Source: CAYOUV01 sp963790075
GTDB lineage: Bacteria; Chloroflexota; Anaerolineae; Anaerolineales; Villigracilaceae
Assembly (NCBI GenBank): GCA_963790075.1
Contig: CAWBNG010000008.1
Span: 558,001 to 622,000, forward strand
Direction of reading: 5' to 3'
DNA: 64,000 bases
Made by a program: the position numbers and the translations under genes. Shown one piece after another: positions 53,296 to 61,528 of this stretch; position 1 is the stretch's first letter, and the number at the start of each line of letters is the position of its first letter. The notes beneath the pieces are model-generated. The model was not told where the DNA came from, did no database searches, and saw only the letters and a list, made by a program, of their open reading frames with translations.

Positions 53296-54606
53296 CAGAT
53301 GGTCACCAGGGGGCCGACGTATTTCGGGTCGTCCGGGTCGGAGCCCGGGTCGAGCAGGCTTTCGGCGCCGTCGACCTGGACCCGCAGCAGGTAATTCCCG
53401 GCCGCTACGCTCTTGACTTGTGCATTGACCGTCCCGACCGGATCGGGCGGGGGTGCGGGCAGCTTGATCTCGAAGCGGTAAGCCCGCGCCGGACGGTTGG
53501 GCGGCGGGTTGAATTCGTTGAGCAGGACCACCAGGCGCTGGTCCAGCCCGATCTTGGGGTCCAGGGTCAGCGAGATGGTCGCATCGCGGTAGGTGACCGT
53601 GTCGATCACGGTCGAGGCGTCGATCGTCACCGCACCGGGCGTGAGCGTGGGACGCAGGACGAAAGCTGCCACGTTCGAACTCGAAGCCCTGGTGCGGCGT
53701 CTCGGGTGTGCCCATGTTCAGGTATTGGATCACCTGCACCCCCTGCACCCCGGCCCGCAGCGTGTCGAGCGGGAAGGTCGGCGTCGACAGCGGCACCTTG
53801 ATCCGCTCGGCGGTCAGGTCGCTGGGCGTGACCTCGTTCCCGCCGACCCGTGCGGTCGTGAGACCCTCCGCTTGCAAAAGCCGCCCGTCCAGCACCAGGA
53901 TGTCCCCGGCCACGATCGGCTGGTTGGCTTCGACCGGGTCGGAGGTTGTTTTCTGCGAGAGCAGCTGGTCGATCACCGGCTGGCCGATGGGGCGCACGTA
54001 GACGTTGCGCTTGTAGACCGGCAGGGCCGGACCGGGGGTCCGGGTCCCGTCGATGAAGATGACCGAAGCCTGCAGGGCGATCGAGAGGTTGTAGGTGGTC
54101 TGGAAGAAGACCGACCACAGCTTGGAGAACTCCTCCAGCGAAAGCGGCATCAGCGAAAACTTGATCGACTCGACCTCGCTGTCCAGGTTGTTGTTGGCCA
54201 GCGCCCCAAAGGTGGCATCCTTGATCATGTCCTTGGTCAGGATTGGTTCGGCGGCCATGCGGCGCAGCAGGGCGCCAAAGACGCGCTGCGGTTCGAGCGC
54301 GCTATCATCACCGTAGCAGGTCAGCAGGAAATATAAATCATAGGCCGAGCGGATACCCCGCACCAGCGTGCCGTCGCTATCGCGGTTGGGCAGGCTGGCA
54401 TTGCGCCAGTGGGGATTGGGCAGGATCTGGTAGGGGTAAATTCCCACGAAGGTGTTCGGGTGGCCGGTCGGGTGGCCGGAGGTGAGATCGGAAGACGGCC
54501 GCAGCACCAGCGCCTCGGCGCCGGCGAAACCGGCTTCGCGAGCCCCTTCCTGGACCTGCTGGCGCAGGGCTTCAGTGACCGTAGCAATCGTCAAATAATT
54601 GCTCAT
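53295..54606 (-). pseudogene. Tube-terminator protein (DUF4255, Pvc16-like), frameshifted
   Basis: Starts at ATG 54606 with the DUF4255 pattern (LTIATVTEALRQQVQEGAREAGF, then PHWRNASLPNRDSDG and AYDLYFLLTCYGDD, FGALLRRMAAEPIL; key parts only). After HQGFEFE the frame turns into Arg/Pro-rich nonsense. Skipping one base at about 53676 gives NVAAFVLRPTLTPGAVT and a coherent beta-rich C-terminus down to 53295. The full protein would be about 436 residues. The unshifted frame stays open by chance into the ATPase. In PVC systems this protein caps the tube and sheath. A sequencing error, a real mutation or a programmed +1 shift are all possible. Confidence 0.8.
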
Positions 54607-55526
54607 CGCTTGCCCTCATTTCGTTGGCGCAAGTAATCATCCAGCGTCAATTTCGGCCCGTGGGGCGGTGGCGCGACCCGCGCCGCTTGCACTGGCTGTG
54701 GGGCACTGACCGCGCGCACCTCGATCCGCCCGATGTGGATGCGGACGGTCGCATCCTGGGGGCTTTCCGCTTGCGGTGCGGATTCGGCCTGGCGCAGCAC
54801 TTGCGGGATGGAGGCTGGGGCGGACAGATCTTTCGGCGCGGACAGCTGAAGCGGGACGAGGGCCACCCGCGGACGGATGGTTCGCTCGACGGGATTTTCA
54901 TCCAGGGCCAGTTCTTCCATCCTTTGAGCCCGCCGGCTCGGACTCCCCGAGGGCTCTTCGCCGGGACTGGAAGCGGGTTCACGCTTTGAGTCCTGGTCTC
55001 CCGGCTGCGGGGGCATGCCCGGTTCTGTGGCTGGGGACTGTTCTCTGACGACCACTTCCCGCTCGAAGCGGGTCTGGATGGTGCGCTCAGGGGGGACCGC
55101 GAGCGGTTCGGGCGGGGATGACTCCGGCGGGGCAGGCGGCTTGCGCTCCGAGATGTGCCTGCGCGTTGGGGTTGGCTCGTCCGGTAGGTCAGGGGGGACC
55201 GCGAGCGGTTCGGGCCGGGAGGACTCCGGCGGGGCAGGTGGCTCGCGCTCCGAGATGTGCCTGCGCGTTGGGATTGGCTCGTCCGGTAGGATTGTCGAGC
55301 GCTGTGCCCGCAGCTGCGGATCGGGTTGAAGGTCAGGCTCATTGTCCGGGTGGGGGGCCTGCGCTGAGACTGTCCTCTCGGCCGATGGCTCGAAACCCGG
55401 CACGCCACCCGGTTCCGCACCGGTTGGAGGCTCGAACAGCGACGGCAGGCGGGGCTGCAGGACCGGCGCGCCGGTCGGGTCCGGTTGGAGGCTGCGTGCG
55501 GCAAGATTGCCGAAGAAATCGCTCAT
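54603..55526 (-). CDS. Proline-rich disordered eCIS protein with tandem repeats
   Basis: 307 residues, ATG overlapping the next gene by four bases and with its own end overlapping DUF4255. The start (MSDFFGNLAARSL) and the end (KLTLDDYLRQRNEGKR) look like conserved short motifs; everything between is Pro, Glu, Ser and Arg-rich and surely disordered. Two 34-residue repeats lie at about 80-113 and 114-147 (LPDEP-x-PTRRHISER). Helix-poor, so it is a weak candidate for a tape measure; a flexible linker or assembly scaffold is as likely. Function not known. Confidence 0.65.
   Translation of the reverse strand: MSDFFGNLAARSLQPDPTGAPVLQPRLPSLFEPPTGAEPGGVPGFEPSAERTVSAQAPHPDNEPDLQPDPQLRAQRSTILPDEPIPTRRHISEREPPAPPESSRPEPLAVPPDLPDEPTPTRRHISERKPPAPPESSPPEPLAVPPERTIQTRFEREVVVREQSPATEPGMPPQPGDQDSKREPASSPGEEPSGSPSRRAQRMEELALDENPVERTIRPRVALVPLQLSAPKDLSAPASIPQVLRQAESAPQAESPQDATVRIHIGRIEVRAVSAPQPVQAARVAPPPHGPKLTLDDYLRQRNEGKR
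55086..55289 (-). repeat. Two 102-base tandem repeats within the proline-rich gene
   Basis: Copies at 55188-55289 and 55086-55187 encode near-identical 34-residue units that differ at three or four residues. The unit length is a multiple of three, so copy number can change without shifting the frame. Confidence 0.8.
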
Positions 55527-56275
55527 AGTCCGATCAGTTCCAGGTAGCGCTGGCGCCGCCAGGCGCTCATCGCCAGGATATCCGCTTCGCGCCAGCCGTA
55601 GGCCGAAGCCAGGGAGTGCACTTCGCGCATCAGGCGCAGCGACCAGGCGTTGATCTCGCCCCAGAAGTAGCTGACGATGTCGAAGAGGATCTGCCAGTTG
55701 TGACTGCAGGCCGGGCAGGTGGTGGCCAGGCTCAGGTCGGCGAGCGGCTCTGCCTGCCCCATGTGCTCGGCCAGGGCTTGCAGGACCGCAGGAGGCAGGT
55801 CGGAGGCTGCGATGGACTGACCCTTATGCCGGGCCGCAAGCAGGCAGGCTGCAAGCAGTTGCTCTTGGGCATGAGAGATATCCCGCAGCGCTGCCAGGTC
55901 GATCGCGGTCGGCAGGCGATAGGTCAGTTCGTAGGCATCGATCTGGAAGGAGGTCGCACTGTTTTCTGGCTCGTTTGCCTCGGGGTCAGGCAGCAGAGTG
56001 TCCGCTGCGAGCAGTTCCTGCGCCTCGAAGGCCAGTTCCATTTGTTCCTGGCAGGCCGGGCAGGTGGCCCGGCCTGTGAGATGGGTGCCGAAGGTTAAGG
56101 CGCGCAAATGCAGCAGGCAGGCGTCGCGCTGACCGACGGTCAATTGGCCCAGCCTGGCGCGCGGGACCTGCGGGAAGGCAGCCGCCAGGATCACCAGCGC
56201 CTGCTCGGCCGGCATCCGGCCTACGCCTTCCTCCCAGATGCCCAGTAGTTCGGAAGCCGAAAACGGGCGCATCAT
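55523..56275 (-). CDS. gp28-like baseplate protein with two CPAC motifs
   Basis: 250 residues; overlaps the next gene by four bases. Starts PFSASELLGIWEEGVGRMPAEQALVILAAAFP (key part SELLGIWEEGVG), the pattern of T4 gp28-like proteins in CIS clusters. CPAC occurs twice (Cys about 72/75 and 187/190), giving a four-Cys zinc site as in related proteins. The end has FWGEINAWSLRLMREVHSLASAYGW and WRRQRYLELIGL, a typical 'every residue Trp-Arg-Arg-Arg-Tyr' tail motif. Likely a baseplate or tube-tip chaperone. Placed directly after the tube gene. Confidence 0.75.
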   Translation of the reverse strand: MMRPFSASELLGIWEEGVGRMPAEQALVILAAAFPQVPRARLGQLTVGQRDACLLHLRALTFGTHLTGRATCPACQEQMELAFEAQELLAADTLLPDPEANEPENSATSFQIDAYELTYRLPTAIDLAALRDISHAQEQLLAACLLAARHKGQSIAASDLPPAVLQALAEHMGQAEPLADLSLATTCPACSHNWQILFDIVSYFWGEINAWSLRLMREVHSLASAYGWREADILAMSAWRRQRYLELIGL

Positions 56276-56280
56276 TCAGA

Positions 56281-56805
56281 TCAGGCGGGTTCGGTGAAGC
56301 TCGGTTCGCTCGGTTCGGCGACCTCGTAATCGCGTTCCCAGCCCTCGTTTTCCAGCTTGATGTTCTGGATGGCCACGGCATTGGCATTGGCGTCCAGGTC
56401 GGGCATGGCCTGGAATTCGGAGACCCAGCAGCGGTAGACCTTGTAGGCGATCGCCAGTTGCCCGGCCTCGTTGTAGAGTTCGATGATGATGTCCTTGCGG
56501 AAGTCCTTGAGCGAGGCCTCCGCACCCAGCCCGGAGCCGTAATTCCAGACTTTGTTGGCCCACTGCTCGAATTCCTTGTCATGGGTCACGCCGCGTTCGA
56601 GCGTGATGGCCTCGTACTCGGTCCGTCCCGGAGACTTGCGGCTGGTGCTGGGATCGCCGCCTTCGCGGTGCTTGACCACCTCGGTGGTGCGCTTCAGCCC
56701 GCCGACCTTGCTGACGCCGGCGACGTATTTACCGTCCCATTTGACGCGGAATTTGAAATTTTTATAGGGGTCAAAACGTTGTGGATTCACACTGAATTGA
56801 GCCAT
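56281..56805 (-). CDS. eCIS inner tube protein (gp19/Hcp-like)
   Basis: 174 residues, slightly longer than most tube subunits. Family pattern: DPYKNFKFRVKWDGKYVAGVSKVGGLKRTTEVV, of which the key parts are NFKFRVKWDGKYVAGVSKV and GLKRTTEV; then GRTEYEAITLERGVTHDKEFEQWA and KDIIIELYNEAGQ, WVSEFQAMPDLDANANAVAIQNI. It forms the hexameric rings that are driven out on contraction. Single tube gene in the operon; PVC-type systems have two or more. Sits 10 bases after the sheath stop. Confidence 0.93.
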   Translation of the reverse strand: MAQFSVNPQRFDPYKNFKFRVKWDGKYVAGVSKVGGLKRTTEVVKHREGGDPSTSRKSPGRTEYEAITLERGVTHDKEFEQWANKVWNYGSGLGAEASLKDFRKDIIIELYNEAGQLAIAYKVYRCWVSEFQAMPDLDANANAVAIQNIKLENEGWERDYEVAEPSEPSFTEPA

Positions 56806-56815
56806 GTCGGTCTCC

Positions 56816-59158
56816 TTAGGCCTGGATCTGTCCGGCGATCTGCTGGATCTGGATGATCACGAATTCTGCCGGTTTGAGCGGGGCGAAGCCGACCAGGATG
56901 TTGACCACGCCGCGGTTGATGTCATCCTGCGTGGTGGTCTCCTTGTCGCATTTGACGAAATAGGCCTCGCGCGGGGACGAGCCCTGGAAGGCGCCCTGTC
57001 GGAAGAGGGTGTGCATGAAGGCGCCCACATTCAGGCGGATCTGCGCCCAGAGCGGTTCGTCGTTGGGCTCGAAGACCACCCACTGCGTGCCGCGGAACAG
57101 GCTTTCTTCAATAAATAGCGCAATGCGGCGCACCGGGATGTATTTCCACTCGGAAGCCTGCTGGTCGTTGCCCTCCAGGGTACGCGCGCCCCACGAAACC
57201 CGTCCGTAGACCGGGAACTGGCGCACGCAGTTGACGCCCAGCTTGTTGAGCGCACCGCACTCCGCATCGGTCAGGTTGTAGGCCAGCCCCTGCACATTGG
57301 TCAGGGTGGCCTCCGTCCCGGCCGGGGCTTTCCAAACGCCGCGGTTGCTGTCAATGCGCGCATACAAGCCTGCCAGGGTGCCGGAGGGCGGAAAAGCATT
57401 CAGACGGTAGCCGTCCAGCGGATCGGGCAGCATCAGTAAGGGGAAGTAGAGCGCCGAGTTCTTGTCGGGGTTGAGTTCGTTGGTGTCCCAGTCCTGGATC
57501 TGGTCCAGGGCGTTGCGGGCGCGCGGCGGGTCGACGATGTAAAAGGCCCGGCGCGCACCGCAATAGGACTGCGCGGTCGCGATCACACTCTTGGCGGAGG
57601 TGTCGTCCAGGTCAGTTACCAGCGGGATGCACAGCAGGTTGAAGATATCGACGTCTTCCAGGGCGTAGATGCCGGTCTTGTCGTCCAGATTACCGATCAA
57701 CTCGCTGGCACCCGGCGGGGTACCGTTGGCTCCGGCCGAGGCCCCCGCCTGGTCAGCGCGGTCGACGCCCACGCCCATGGAATAGCGCTGGACGTTATTC
57801 GAGACGCTCCCGCCGCTCAGGCCGGTTTTGGTGGCCAGGTTGCCGGCGTTGTCCGTGAAGGCGATGGTTGCATCGGTCTTCTCCGTCCCGGCTACCACGC
57901 GCAGGCGGTTGCCGATCACCTGGACGGTGACCCGCGAGAAGGCAGGATTATCCGGGACAGTCGCGCGGATTTGCGCCTGCAGTTTGCTGGCCAGGTCGCC
58001 GAGCGACGAGACGGTCGATCCCAAGCTGAAGGCGCCGGTCGTGCCCAGCGAGGTCGCGCCGTCGCTGACGGTCATAGTCATCTTGTTGGCCGCGGTGATG
58101 CCCGAGACGTCGAACACTTCGTTTCCGAAAGTCCCGCTGACAGCTGGGCGCAGCCCGGCCGCGCCGCTGCCTTCCCGGCCGCGGTTGGCCAACCCCAGAC
58201 CGAGCAGCTTCGAAAGATCGTTCTTGGAGGCATTCAGCAGGCGCACCGAGGATTGTTCGCGGGTGGCATCGGCTGGTGTACCCGAGGTGAAGAGCAGGTA
58301 ATTGCCGCCCCCAGCTGGCGTACGGTCCTGGTTTGCGCGTTGAACCGTGAAGCCGCTGAAGCGTGTCAGCCCAGGATTGATGTTCGTGATCGCGTTTTCG
58401 AGTGCTGTCCTCAGTGCACTCAGGTTAGCCGGCGGGCTGCCTTCGGCGAAAACGGCCACCTGGTAAGGACCGTCCCCATCTACGACCACCGAGATGAAGC
58501 GGGTCGTATCTGCCAGTGGAAAGACCAGGCTGCTGAGGTCGCCGCTCAGGCTCCAACCCGCGCTTAACCCGCTCAAGGTGGCGGTATCCACTGCTGTGCC
58601 GCGGGTGGCTGTGACCAGCTGCGAGCCGCTGTTGATGACGTTGGGCGCATACTGGGACGACTTCGAATCCAGGCTCAGGTTCTGGAAGACTTCCTTGCGC
58701 CCCTGGACCAGGTCGGTCCCCTGTGGAGTGTATTCGGTCACGGACAAGTTGAAGGTGCTGTCGGGATTGGTAGTAGCATAGTCGACGTCCAGTTTGAGAT
58801 AGTTGGCCCACGTGCCCTCACTGCTGGCAGTGATCTTGAGCATCTTTTTGGCATCGCTGGACCGACAGAGCGCCACACTGGCTTTGGTGGCGCCGCTGGC
58901 CTCGCGCACGACCCAGGCTTCCGAGCCGCCGTTGAGGAAGAACTGCTGGACGGCGTAGCCCAGTTCGCTGTCTTTCGAGAGCCCGCCGAAATTGCGATCA
59001 AAGTCGCCGAAGTTGAAGATGTGGACGGCCTTGTCGACCGGTCCCTTCGGCGTGTACCCGATGAACGCGGTGACCGAAGTGCTGACCCCGGTGATGGTGC
59101 GTACTCCGCTGGGGATTTCCTCGATATAGACGCCTGGATAAGTAGGGGTGACAGGCAT
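56816..59158 (-). CDS. eCIS contractile sheath protein
   Basis: 780 residues, large for a sheath subunit, with an AAAGGAGG box 5 bases before ATG. N-terminus PTYPGVYIEEIPSG and VTAFIGYTPKGPVD; C-terminus with the subtilisin-like sheath core (RRIALFIEESLFRGTQWVVFEPNDEPLWAQIRLNVGAFM; key parts FIEESLFRGTQWVVFEPN and LWAQIRLNV) and a final KPAEFVIIQIQQIAGQ strand. Between, at roughly 205-345 and 345-450, are two inserted beta/alpha domains that resemble each other. First gene of the long operon; only one sheath gene is present. Confidence 0.95.
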   Translation of the reverse strand: MPVTPTYPGVYIEEIPSGVRTITGVSTSVTAFIGYTPKGPVDKAVHIFNFGDFDRNFGGLSKDSELGYAVQQFFLNGGSEAWVVREASGATKASVALCRSSDAKKMLKITASSEGTWANYLKLDVDYATTNPDSTFNLSVTEYTPQGTDLVQGRKEVFQNLSLDSKSSQYAPNVINSGSQLVTATRGTAVDTATLSGLSAGWSLSGDLSSLVFPLADTTRFISVVVDGDGPYQVAVFAEGSPPANLSALRTALENAITNINPGLTRFSGFTVQRANQDRTPAGGGNYLLFTSGTPADATREQSSVRLLNASKNDLSKLLGLGLANRGREGSGAAGLRPAVSGTFGNEVFDVSGITAANKMTMTVSDGATSLGTTGAFSLGSTVSSLGDLASKLQAQIRATVPDNPAFSRVTVQVIGNRLRVVAGTEKTDATIAFTDNAGNLATKTGLSGGSVSNNVQRYSMGVGVDRADQAGASAGANGTPPGASELIGNLDDKTGIYALEDVDIFNLLCIPLVTDLDDTSAKSVIATAQSYCGARRAFYIVDPPRARNALDQIQDWDTNELNPDKNSALYFPLLMLPDPLDGYRLNAFPPSGTLAGLYARIDSNRGVWKAPAGTEATLTNVQGLAYNLTDAECGALNKLGVNCVRQFPVYGRVSWGARTLEGNDQQASEWKYIPVRRIALFIEESLFRGTQWVVFEPNDEPLWAQIRLNVGAFMHTLFRQGAFQGSSPREAYFVKCDKETTTQDDINRGVVNILVGFAPLKPAEFVIIQIQQIAGQIQA

Positions 59159-59196
59159 GGCATACCTCCTTTGGTAGTTGACGAGAAAATATGACG

Positions 59197-59243
59197 GTTT
59201 TAATGATTCTGATCAGCCGGTACAATGCGCATCATGACCGCAT
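59197..59243 (-). promoter_or_regulatory. Possible promoter and SARP-type operator of the eCIS operon
   Basis: On the - strand, TTGTAC (59225-59220), a 17-base spacer and TAAAAC (59202-59197) form a weak promoter. Just upstream, the core ATGCG occurs at 59243-59239 and 59232-59228, an 11-base period. SARP/BTAD-family activators bind direct repeats at 11-base spacing next to a poor -35. The BTAD regulator encoded at 59720-60646 would fit. Inferred only. Confidence 0.35.
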
Positions 59244-59333
59244 GGGAACAGCCACAGCTTCCCCCCAAATGGACCTGTTCCAAGCGGCGCTCGTGCGCCG
59301 TGCGCGCTGTGGCGGATCCGGCAGACGGGCGGA

Positions 59334-59594
59334 TCAGCGTGTGCTTTTCAGACCCAGGCGGGCGCGGATGATACGGGGAATATCCATCAAATCTTTGAAA
59401 TAGTGCTGTTCGCCGTTGGCGAGGTAAACGATACGACCGTGCCAGGTGGTCTGTTCTGGCACGGGTTCGATTTCCTCCAACCAGATGCGAACGATGAAGG
59501 AGTGGATTTCGGACTTGCTATCGTATTCATCGGACCATTCATTCAATGGGTCAACACTCCTGCCTGTGGTCTGCAAGGATGTTAGTGAACACAT
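59334..59594 (-). CDS. Small conserved-looking protein upstream of the sheath gene
   Basis: 86 residues on the - strand, ending 175 bases before the sheath ATG. It has the stretch SFIVRIWLEEIEPVPEQTTW, then HGRIVYLANGEQHYFKDLMDI, a beta-turn-beta with 'F.VRIWLEE' and 'W.G.I.....G....F.DL' spacing. I recall small proteins of this shape next to phage-tail-like clusters in Chloroflexota, but cannot check it. It may be a regulator or assembly factor. Confidence 0.55.
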   Translation of the reverse strand: MCSLTSLQTTGRSVDPLNEWSDEYDSKSEIHSFIVRIWLEEIEPVPEQTTWHGRIVYLANGEQHYFKDLMDIPRIIRARLGLKSTR

Positions 59595-59719
59595 TATGGC
59601 TGCTGGCTATCTACGAGTGCGTCTCCGGGACGTCTCTGTTGCGTCTCTTTTGTCGAAACAAAAAAAGAACCGTGCAGCCCGATGGCTTGGTACGGTTCCG
59701 TTTGTTGGTCTTCGCAATA

Positions 59720-60646
59720 TCAGCTGCTCAGGTCCAGGTGCGAATGGATCGAATCGATCTCCTGCTGGATCTGGGCCTGGATGTGAGTCAGGCTGGCGGC
59801 GAATTCGTTTAAGCGCTTGGCCGTGTCTTCAAGAGTCGGGCCTTCCGGCCAATCATTCTTTTCGAGAGTTCGCAAGGTTGGACGATGCAGGCGGTCGGAG
59901 CGGATTTGCTCGGACAACTGGATGGTACGATCGGATGGGCCAACGCCCAGTTCATCCCGCAGGGCTACTACACAGCGCTGGTACTGGCGCAAAGCCTGGG
60001 AGCGGTCGCCAGCCTGGAAATAGAGCCGCATCATCATGCGGTGGGCGCGCTCGTAGGCGCGGTCGTGCTGCAGCAGGCGTTCACCGTAAGCCAGGCCGGT
60101 CTCATAGTCCTGGTGCACCTCGCAATATTGCACCAGCTTGTTGAGCAGCAGCAGATACATGGTCTGGTAGCGCTCGCGTTCGGCCAGGCACCAGTCTTGA
60201 TAACAGCCTTGGAGCAGGTCACCGGTGTATAGGTCGACTCCCATTTGGAGTTGGGTGAAGCGCTCTGGATTGAGCTGGCGTGCGCGTTGGTTTTTTAGGC
60301 TTAGAAAGGTTTGCTCGAAGACGGCCACGTCCAACCACCAGGTCTGGGATGGAGCGAGTTGAATCCACTCTGGATCGCAGCACAGGTCGGCTGCGGCGGG
60401 CGGGCACTGGTCGGTGAGGGCGGCTTTGAGCTTCCAGAGCGTCTGGCGTAGATTTTTCTTCGACTTTTCAGGCGGCAGGTTTCCCCATAGGATTTCTGCC
60501 AGGCTTTCGCGTCCGTGCGGACGATCTCGAAAGACCAACAAATAACTTAAAAGTTCTCTTACTCTTTGACCTTCGAATCCCTCGATTTGATGTGCATCCT
60601 GAATGATTCGGAATCTTCCGAAGAGGGCCACCTTGAGTCCAGCCAT
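59720..60646 (-). CDS. BTAD-domain (SARP-like) transcriptional regulator
   Basis: 308 residues, GGAGG 7 bases before ATG. N-terminal OmpR-type winged helix (about 1-95: LKVALFGRFRIIQDAHQIE, RVRELLSYLLVFRDRPHGRESLAEILWG, KKNLRQTLWKLKAAL; key parts only). BTAD domain (about 100-250), a TPR-like bundle with YTGDLLQGCYQDWCLAERERYQTMYLLLL and AYERAHRMMMRLYFQAGDRSQALRQYQRC. A C-terminal helix of about 40 residues is added. SARPs activate gene clusters by binding direct repeats near -35. Best candidate for the regulator of the eCIS operon that starts 560 bases downstream. Confidence 0.87.
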   Translation of the reverse strand: MAGLKVALFGRFRIIQDAHQIEGFEGQRVRELLSYLLVFRDRPHGRESLAEILWGNLPPEKSKKNLRQTLWKLKAALTDQCPPAAADLCCDPEWIQLAPSQTWWLDVAVFEQTFLSLKNQRARQLNPERFTQLQMGVDLYTGDLLQGCYQDWCLAERERYQTMYLLLLNKLVQYCEVHQDYETGLAYGERLLQHDRAYERAHRMMMRLYFQAGDRSQALRQYQRCVVALRDELGVGPSDRTIQLSEQIRSDRLHRPTLRTLEKNDWPEGPTLEDTAKRLNEFAASLTHIQAQIQQEIDSIHSHLDLSS

Positions 60647-60670
60647 ATTTACCTCCTGGGGACCTAGGTA

Positions 60671-60690
60671 CCCTGAACTTGCTCTCAGGG
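60671..60690 (-). promoter_or_regulatory. Hairpin in the leader of the BTAD regulator gene
   Basis: CCCTGA (60671-60676) and TCAGGG (60685-60690) form a six-base stem with an 8-base loop between the promoter and ribosome-binding site of the regulator. Could be an operator or leader structure. Weak. Confidence 0.3.
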
Positions 60691-60707
60691 AAACAATAAG
60701 TAGACAA

Positions 60708-60737
60708 ATTATATCTTAAATATATAAGCGCTGTCTA
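60708..60737 (-). promoter_or_regulatory. Promoter of the BTAD regulator gene
   Basis: On the - strand, TAGACA (60737-60732), an 18-base spacer and a perfect TATAAT (60713-60708) lie about 60 bases upstream of the regulator ATG. A good sigma-70-type match. Confidence 0.55.
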
Positions 60738-60910
60738 TTAGGACACTGGTACTAAGCCGGGCAGGGAAAATAAAGTAAGGAAATTTTTATGGATTTTTCA
60801 AAAAGAGTCCTGAAATCCGGCTGCTCGGCTCCGGATTTGCGTTAAAGCAAAGACTGTCATGCCTATTAGTGCTACATTTCACATATAAATTCAAATAGCA
60901 GGATGTGCGC

Positions 60911-61351
60911 ATGCCAAAAAGTGTAAATCACTTATTTTTCATGATTGTAATATTTGTTTTCTTCCTGACTGCCTGTGGAAGGAAAAATACGGTCTGTCCA
61001 CCGAAGGGCGGAACGCCTCAATCTACCCTTCGACTTGCCGACTTGATCAAAATGACGCCCGATCCGATCCCGTCTTCAGGACCCATCCAGGTCGAAATTC
61101 GGGGCAAGCTGATGAAAGTTGACAAAGTGGTAGATTATCCCTTGTGCAATGATGACTGGAGCGGGACTGTGTACGTTAGCTGTGATGCCCAGGTCGCCGA
61201 AGCGGAACTGGATGCAAATGCCAATCCGCTTTTCTTCAAGGGCTGCAATTTGAAAATTGCGCCCAATTCGGTGGTCTATGTTGCTGCTCACAATGATGCG
61301 GCTTACTACAAAGGCTGCTCCTGCCACACCGGGGAAGGTCCAAACCCATAA
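60911..61351 (+). CDS. Small lipoprotein of unknown function
   Basis: 146 residues from ATG 60911 (AGGA 8 bases upstream). The signal ends VFFLTAC, with lipidated Cys about 22. The mature part has CPP, then a beta-rich region (IQVEIRGKLMKVDKVVDYPLC, TVYVSCDAQVAEAEL, FKGCNLKIAPNSVVYVAAHNDAAYYKGCSCH; key parts only) with seven further Cys. It may be a small OB-like or disulfide-bonded domain at the outer face of the membrane. Divergent from the BTAD regulator gene. Confidence 0.7.
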   Translation: MPKSVNHLFFMIVIFVFFLTACGRKNTVCPPKGGTPQSTLRLADLIKMTPDPIPSSGPIQVEIRGKLMKVDKVVDYPLCNDDWSGTVYVSCDAQVAEAELDANANPLFFKGCNLKIAPNSVVYVAAHNDAAYYKGCSCHTGEGPNP

Positions 61352-61528
61352 AACCCAAGTGTTGGAGTACTAATGAAAATCTTGTGCGAGAATATCCAAC
61401 CAGCTTCCACAATCTTGGCAATGGTGACCGGTAATTCCTTGTAGACAATACTTCAACGTGTACGGTCCACGCTTGGAGATGCGATCTGTTGTATTTGTCA
61501 AAAAATAACATTCAAAAGGAGAATAAGC

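Noticed and set aside
51319..54606. A single 1095-residue DUF4255-ATPase fusion as a real gene
   Set aside because: The linking ~125 residues are an out-of-frame reading of the cap protein's own C-terminus, and the ATPase has a proper ATG in a TGATG overlap.
54647..55504. 285-codon alternative frame inside the proline-rich gene
   Set aside because: It is Arg/Ser/Pro-rich and ends without any known motif; the other frame begins and ends with plausible conserved motifs and overlaps both neighbours correctly.
59446..60144. 232-codon + strand frame opposite the BTAD gene
   Set aside because: Antisense to a well-recognised regulator; no motif in its translation.
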